Of a stretch of 64,000 nucleotides of DNA, positions 59,488-64,000 are shown piece after piece (position 1 is the stretch's first letter; each line of letters opens with the position of its first letter). The notes under the pieces are model-generated. The model saw only the letters and a list, made by a program, of their open reading frames with translations, was not told the origin of the DNA and made no database searches. Position numbers and translations under genes: made by a program. The stretch spans positions 248,001 through 312,000 of the forward strand of contig NZ_CBCSCO010000002.1 of the NCBI RefSeq assembly GCF_965138505.1. The letters run 5' to 3'. Source of the DNA: Litorimonas haliclonae. GTDB lineage: Bacteria > Pseudomonadota > Alphaproteobacteria > Caulobacterales > Maricaulaceae.

Positions 59488-59876
59488 TTTGGAAATTCAC
59501 AACATCCGGCTTTATTAAATATGTGTTTTCTAGGTAACTCCGATGTTTTCTGGGGAGCCATAAGCAAAAAGAATTTCAACTAAACAAGCGGAGGGCGGAG
59601 AGTTAATTCTTCGCAGCCGAAAAAGGAAATTATTTTCTAGCAAGCCTACTCGGTTTCTTGGCGCTACCTATGACGCTTAGAGTTTCGGTTTTTATAATCG
59701 TCGACACGTTCCCGAATAAACGAGGTCTACTTCGATTGCACGCTTTGATAAGACCTCTGCTTTGTTGTCAGAGAAGAGTATCGGATCATAAGGTGTTGTT
59801 TTTTACAAGAGCATAAGGCAAGGCTAAATTAGTTTGAAAGAGCCACAGACCTGACAAACCCCCGTTAGGACACATT

Positions 59877-62363
59877 ATGAAAGCCGAAAGCCAAACTGGA
59901 TCAATTGAAAAGCCTCTCTTAGTGGTGACAGGCGCCTTGGGAAATTTGGGAAAATCTGTAGTTAAACTATTTTCCGAAGATTTCACGGTCGTCGGTCTCG
60001 ACCAAGAAGGCACTCATGCTGATGTGGAAGTGATAGCGACCGACCTAACGTCAGAACAATCTGTGGCTTTGGCATTTGACAAGATCGCTAATGAATACGG
60101 AAAAACACTTTCTGTCATTCATCTTGTGGCATATTTTGACTGGTCAGGTGAACCCAGTCCTCTCTATGAAAAAGTGAATGTGGAGGGCACGAAACATTTG
60201 CTAAAAAGTCTCCAAGACTTTCAGGTTGAACGATTTATCTATGCGAGCACGATGCTGGTTCACAAACCGTGTCTGCCGGGAGAACGAATTGATGAAAGCT
60301 CTCCCTATGGCCCTAGATGGGAATATCCCAAATCTAAAAAACGAGCAGAAGATACAATTCGTCGTCATCACGGAGATATTCCTTATACGATTTTGCGGCT
60401 TGCCGGGGTCTATGATACTGAAACCATGGTTCCCACACTGTCTCAACAGATCGCTCGGATTTATGAGCGTCAACTAGAATCTCACCTTTACTCAGGAAAA
60501 CTAACCTCGGGTCAATCCATGCTTCACCGAGAGGATATGCTGGACGCGGTGTATCGTGCAGTGAAACGACGAGAGCAATTGCCTCAAGAATCCGAAATTT
60601 TGATTGGGGAGCCATTCGCACTAAGTTATGATAATTTGCAAAATCAAATTGGCGAAGAAATTCATGGAAAGAAAGACTGGCTAACATTGCGCTTGCCGAA
60701 ACCTGTTGCGGCCGTGGGGGCAAAGGCACAAGAAGTATTGGAGCCAGCAATTCCTGATGCAATTGACAAAGGAGAGCCGCCATTTGTCAAACCGTTCATG
60801 GTGAATATGGCCGACGATCATTACGCGCTTGATGTTGCTAAAGCAGAGCGCGAATTAGGATGGCGTCCACAACACAGATTGCAAGACGAATTACCCGCTA
60901 TGATAGCGGAATTAAAATCCGATCCGAAACACTGGTATGAAAATAATAACATTGCACCGCCACAGTGGCTGGATGAGACCGTTAAAGAGGGGCATCATAT
61001 TGAAGCTCTACGAGAAGATGAAGAGAGCCGTCGACATCAAAAGCATCGTCAGAATCGATGGGCTCACTTCTTAAATATTGCTCTCGGTTTTTGGCTAGTA
61101 ACGCAGCCTTGGATAATTGGCACGCCTGAACCTTTTCTGCGTTGGAGCGAGTTTGGCCTTGGCGTAATGGTAATCATATTTGCTAGCTTATCGCTCAGTT
61201 GGAAAATGGGCTGGGCCCGGATTGTCACGGCCGGTCTCGGCGCGTTAATAATGGCCGCTCCCTTTGTTTTTTGGACCCAAAGCGCCGCCGTATATTTGTC
61301 AGATACTCTAATTGGCGCCCTCGTGTTTGGGTTTGCGATAGCGACCCAGCCAGAAGTTGGCCCGAAGACAACAGCACGAATGAGCGGTCCGGAATTGCCA
61401 ATGGGTTGGAGTTTCAATCCGTCCAGTTGGTGCCAAAGGATACCTATAATTTTTCTCGCATTGATTGGATTGCTGATTTCACGGTATTTGACGGGGTATC
61501 AGCTCGGCCACATAGACGGAGTGTGGGAACCCTTTTTTGAAGGAGCGACCAGCGACCCCCAGAATGGAACGGAAGAAATAATTACTTCCAGCGTTTCCGA
61601 AGCCTGGCCTGTTCCGGATGCGGCTCTCGGTGCATACACATATGCATTAGAAATACTAACCGGTATTGTCGGGACACGGGCGCGATGGCGTACCATGCCG
61701 TGGCTCGTCATGCTCTTTGGGTTGATGATCGTGCCGCTCGGCATCGTATCGATTAGTTTTATTATTATTCAGCCTATACTTATTGGCACTTGGAGCACGC
61801 TTGCTCTGATGGGGGCCGCAGCGATGTTGATTCAAATTCCTTATTCCTTGGATGAGTTGGTGGCCACAGGGCAGTTTCTTAGACGACGGAAACGTGCAGG
61901 CGCTAGCCTGATAGGGGTTCTGTTATTTGGTGATACGGACAAGGGTACAGGCTCTTCTCCGGTAAAAGATGAATTTGATCGCCGTCCAGATGCCGTATTG
62001 AAAGATATGTGGTCTGGAGGCGTTAACTTGCCTTGGACGCTCCTACTCGTTGGGGCGATCGGGGTGCTCCTCATGTTTTCACGATTGACGTTCGATTCTG
62101 CAGGAACTCTCGCCCATATAGAACATTTAATTGGAGCTCTAGTGTTGACCGTTTTGGCCATTGCTGCAGCAGAAGTGACAAGGGTGGCCCGCTTTGCCCT
62201 TATACCTCTGGGGGCAGGTTTGATCATTTCAACCTTGGCTCTGCAGACGTTAGGCGCTCATTTGTTCGTCAATTTTGCAATTGGCGGAGCGATAATCGCG
62301 CTATCTTTCAACAAAGGTAAAATAACTTCAAAGTATGGGAAGTGGGATCGGTTTATAAACTAA
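59877..62363 (+). CDS. SDR epimerase/dehydratase fused to SPW-type membrane region
   Basis: 828 residues in two parts. Residues about 12-320: extended short-chain dehydrogenase with TGALGNLGKSV (nucleotide motif), LVAYFDWSGEPS and YASTMLVHKP, and the Y-x3-K pair in YPKSKKRAED. Residues about 385-820: about 12 hydrophobic helices with repeated SPW-like motifs, e.g. WAHFLNIALGFWLVTQPWIIG in part and later MWSGGVNLPWTL. The N-terminal half acts on nucleotide sugars or similar, the membrane half has no known function. Both are in a single frame without a stop. Function unknown; possibly envelope-related. Confidence 0.82.
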   Translation: MKAESQTGSIEKPLLVVTGALGNLGKSVVKLFSEDFTVVGLDQEGTHADVEVIATDLTSEQSVALAFDKIANEYGKTLSVIHLVAYFDWSGEPSPLYEKVNVEGTKHLLKSLQDFQVERFIYASTMLVHKPCLPGERIDESSPYGPRWEYPKSKKRAEDTIRRHHGDIPYTILRLAGVYDTETMVPTLSQQIARIYERQLESHLYSGKLTSGQSMLHREDMLDAVYRAVKRREQLPQESEILIGEPFALSYDNLQNQIGEEIHGKKDWLTLRLPKPVAAVGAKAQEVLEPAIPDAIDKGEPPFVKPFMVNMADDHYALDVAKAERELGWRPQHRLQDELPAMIAELKSDPKHWYENNNIAPPQWLDETVKEGHHIEALREDEESRRHQKHRQNRWAHFLNIALGFWLVTQPWIIGTPEPFLRWSEFGLGVMVIIFASLSLSWKMGWARIVTAGLGALIMAAPFVFWTQSAAVYLSDTLIGALVFGFAIATQPEVGPKTTARMSGPELPMGWSFNPSSWCQRIPIIFLALIGLLISRYLTGYQLGHIDGVWEPFFEGATSDPQNGTEEIITSSVSEAWPVPDAALGAYTYALEILTGIVGTRARWRTMPWLVMLFGLMIVPLGIVSISFIIIQPILIGTWSTLALMGAAAMLIQIPYSLDELVATGQFLRRRKRAGASLIGVLLFGDTDKGTGSSPVKDEFDRRPDAVLKDMWSGGVNLPWTLLLVGAIGVLLMFSRLTFDSAGTLAHIEHLIGALVLTVLAIAAAEVTRVARFALIPLGAGLIISTLALQTLGAHLFVNFAIGGAIIALSFNKGKITSKYGKWDRFIN

Positions 62364-62476
62364 TGCCATGACCCAGACGGCCGACCTAAGCGCGCTATTG
62401 GCAACCATGAAAATTTAAAATTTTGTCACTCAATGTGTGGTTATATCAGAAACTTTCTGGCCCGAATATTTTGCGT

Positions 62477-62788
62477 TCACATGCAAATAGACATAAACGC
62501 GACCGGGAACAACGTCCATATCGTGGAGATAAGGGCGACAACCCCAAGAATAGTACTAACTGAGCGTATGAAAGGGTGAGGAGAGCCCCAGCGTTTCGAG
62601 TAAAGACCCCATAAAAGGACCGTGTGTGTGAAAACGGCTATAATCGCGGCTACGATTAGCATTGGACGAGCAGCGGCGCCCTCATAGGACAGGCGTTCAG
62701 AGCAGACCAAGCCCTGCAAACCATAGACCGCACTAAAGCTCATGAGCCAAACCGTCATCGGCACCGAAAGGCGTAGGATATCTCTCAT
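62477..62788 (-). CDS. Small membrane protein behind the oxidase gene
   Basis: 103 residues with three hydrophobic helices (about 8-26, 42-63, 78-100) and a cysteine-containing loop (GLVCSERLSYEG). Its ATG overlaps the stop of the oxidase gene (ATGA), so it is the next gene of that operon, where small proteins of unknown function are common beside subunit I+III fusions. Confidence 0.72.
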   Translation of the reverse strand: MRDILRLSVPMTVWLMSFSAVYGLQGLVCSERLSYEGAAARPMLIVAAIIAVFTHTVLLWGLYSKRWGSPHPFIRSVSTILGVVALISTIWTLFPVAFMSICM

Positions 62789-63999
62789 GTCAGGATTCCC
62801 GAAAGACCGGCGCCGCCAAGACCTATAAGTCCGGTTACGACGGCGAAATCAATCCACAAACGAGCGATCCTGATTTCGCCTTTTTTACGGGGGGATAAAT
62901 ATCCGCGTGCATTTCGAACCAGGAGGAAAATCGACATAGCCGTAATAAGCGTGCCATGAAAACCAACATAACCCGCAATCACCCAAAGCGTCGCATCATA
63001 GGCATGGCGGGTTGGGTCAGGCACGAAGGTCAACAACAGCAATGCCGCCGCAGTCAGCATCACGCTACCAATTGCGGCCAGGCTAAACGATAAACGCGCC
63101 GATCGGCCTTTCTCAACTTGCTTCAAGCCATGGCGAATGGCCCAAGGCGCAAGCGTAATGCCAATGACGAATAGGGTAAGCCATAAAGGGCTCACCTCGA
63201 CCCACTCCTGCGGTGGCCAGTTCGGGGCGACCGTCCACAAAAATGCAAATCCGAAAATGAGTGAACCGAATAGCGTCGCGTCCGCCAGTAACAAAAACAT
63301 TGACCCCCACCAGCCGGGTGGATCGGAGACTTCCGCGGCCGGACGCAGACTTAGGTTGCGGCCTACATCGAGTAATCCTTCTTCACCAGCGCTACCTAGC
63401 CCCCAAACCCAATGCACCACAAGCGCCGCTACGCCGATTACGGCAATCGGCACCAGCCAGTAGAGCTTGAAAAGCATACCTAAAAATATCCCCGCCGTCA
63501 CCACAGCCATGATGAATGGCAAGAGGGTATTCCCAGAATAAACTGTCACGTGAGCCGGTTTTCCGGTCGCGGCGTTCACAACTAAGGTTTCGCGCCGGCC
63601 TCGGTTCCAGTCGCCCAGATACCCTTCTCCCTTGGCAATCTTCGCAGCCAGATCGGGATCGGCGTGGAGCGGATCACGCGTCGTAATTTCAGGCAGGCTG
63701 GCAAAATTATAGGCGGGAGGCGGCGTGGGCATTGCCCATTCCAGAGTTCCGGCTTTCCAAGGGTTTCGCGATCCCCGCACCGCCACAACAGCATTTGTAA
63801 CAATATCAATTAGCACCAGGACGAAGCCAATGGCCATGACAAAGCCGCCAATGGACGAGATCAAATTTATGATATCCCATCCTTGTCCAGACTCATAGGT
63901 CCAGGTCCGCCGTCTTTGTCCCAGTAGCCCGGCCCAATGAACGCCCAGAAAGGTGACATGGAAAGCGGGTACAATCAGCCAGAACGCCGTCTCTCCCAG
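62785..63999 (-). CDS. Cytochrome c oxidase subunit I+III fusion, C-terminal part (cut by window end)
   Basis: The reading frame is open to the window edge, so only the last 404 residues are seen. The first part (LGVHWAGLLGQRRRTWTY, GWDIINLISSIGGFVMAIG, NPWKAGTLEWAMPTPPPAYNF in part) is the C-terminus of subunit I. After a linker (about 105-180) follow the subunit III helices: GSMFLLLADATLFGSLIFGFAF, and the late HGTLITAMSIFLLVRNARGY. Single-chain I+III oxidases are known in several alphaproteobacteria. Haem and copper ligands of subunit I lie beyond the window. It terminates the respiratory oxidase proteins toward a small membrane gene. Confidence 0.9.
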   Translation of the reverse strand: MGETAFWLIVPAFHVTFLGVHWAGLLGQRRRTWTYESGQGWDIINLISSIGGFVMAIGFVLVLIDIVTNAVVAVRGSRNPWKAGTLEWAMPTPPPAYNFASLPEITTRDPLHADPDLAAKIAKGEGYLGDWNRGRRETLVVNAATGKPAHVTVYSGNTLLPFIMAVVTAGIFLGMLFKLYWLVPIAVIGVAALVVHWVWGLGSAGEEGLLDVGRNLSLRPAAEVSDPPGWWGSMFLLLADATLFGSLIFGFAFLWTVAPNWPPQEWVEVSPLWLTLFVIGITLAPWAIRHGLKQVEKGRSARLSFSLAAIGSVMLTAAALLLLTFVPDPTRHAYDATLWVIAGYVGFHGTLITAMSIFLLVRNARGYLSPRKKGEIRIARLWIDFAVVTGLIGLGGAGLSGILT

Positions 64000-64000
64000 C

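Larger units (their letters stand above)
59381..59876. other. Right island end and downstream non-coding stretch
   Basis: Contains the right arm repeat (59392-59414), the candidate attR at 59475-59487 (TCTCCAGGCACCA) and about 390 bases without gene or obvious repeat, mostly A+T-rich, leading to the SDR fusion gene. A promoter-like TTGAAA occurs about 40 bases before the next ATG, without a convincing -10 box. Confidence 0.6.

Noticed and set aside
1..64000. CRISPR arrays
   Set aside because: No series of regularly spaced direct repeats and no cas genes; the only tandem repeat is the two-copy 26-mer at 16201-16252.

Overview
The window looks like chromosomal DNA of a marine-type alphaproteobacterium. 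Evidence: an lpxL-lpxK-waaA lipid A/Kdo block, a TonB-dependent receptor, gene families typical of that class (DUF2093, DUF2794, DUF1223, a GPHLCW-type M23 peptidase), a PspF-PspABC envelope-stress locus, and a two-subunit (I+III) fused haem-copper oxidase. The order Maricaulales / family Robiginitomaculaceae would fit, but that is an impression and not a database result. Genes are tightly packed, with many TGATG and ATGA stop-start overlaps.

Layout. 1-2.9 kb: C-terminus of a TonB-dependent receptor, a small membrane protein and a PepSY-type membrane protein (iron/siderophore module). 3-7.5 kb: purD, then xseA, a DUF2093 protein, an M23 peptidase whose signal peptide is split by a palindromic repeat, and chorismate mutase. 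7.5-13.5 kb (minus): a GH9 cellulase-like lipoprotein behind the lpxL, lpxK, waaA and DUF374 acyltransferase genes. 13.5-14.2 kb: a tyrosine-phosphatase-like protein. 14.3-17.3 kb: AT-richer accessory DNA with a two-gene DGQHR / HEPN-like unit, then about 1.1 kb of non-coding, highly structured and repeat-derived DNA. 17.3-23.3 kb: DUF6065-like protein and a proline cluster (putP, proA, proC on minus; proB divergent). 23.3-28.4 kb: MarR regulator, a PspF-like protein lacking GAFTGA, two unlisted small ORFs, pspA, pspB, pspC, a small secreted protein and a GIN-domain protein. 28.4-45 kb: housekeeping and envelope genes (mnmC, MltB-like transglycosylase, rpmJ, TPR protein, GIY-YIG YhbQ-type, a minus-strand run from a HerA-like ATPase through gluQ, a TRIC/UPF0126 protein, a Rieske oxygenase, M19 and M28 peptidases, then AI-2E transporter, DUF1223, DUF2794, a Bax-inhibitor-1 protein, an aldo/keto reductase and thpR) and tRNA-Leu(CAG).

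45.1-59.5 kb is an integrative island in the 3' end of tRNA-Leu(CAG). It carries a P4-type integrase, AlpA-like regulator, replication-initiator-like protein, XRE repressor with a candidate operator, and a defence block: M15-like peptidase, hsdM, a small membrane protein, hsdS, a fused EVE-like/PD-(D/E)xK protein, an antisense GIY-YIG-like gene, hsdR and another membrane protein. The block therefore combines a complete type I restriction-modification set with a predicted modification-sensing nuclease, the strongest candidate for an unusual system here. The second candidate is the DGQHR/HEPN-like pair, whose start codon lies in a perfect 26-bp tandem duplication that creates an overlapping leader peptide.

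59.5-64 kb: an SDR-epimerase fused to a polytopic SPW-type membrane region, then the 3' end of a cytochrome oxidase operon on the minus strand, cut by the window edge. All functions are inferred from sequence motifs; no similarity search was run.
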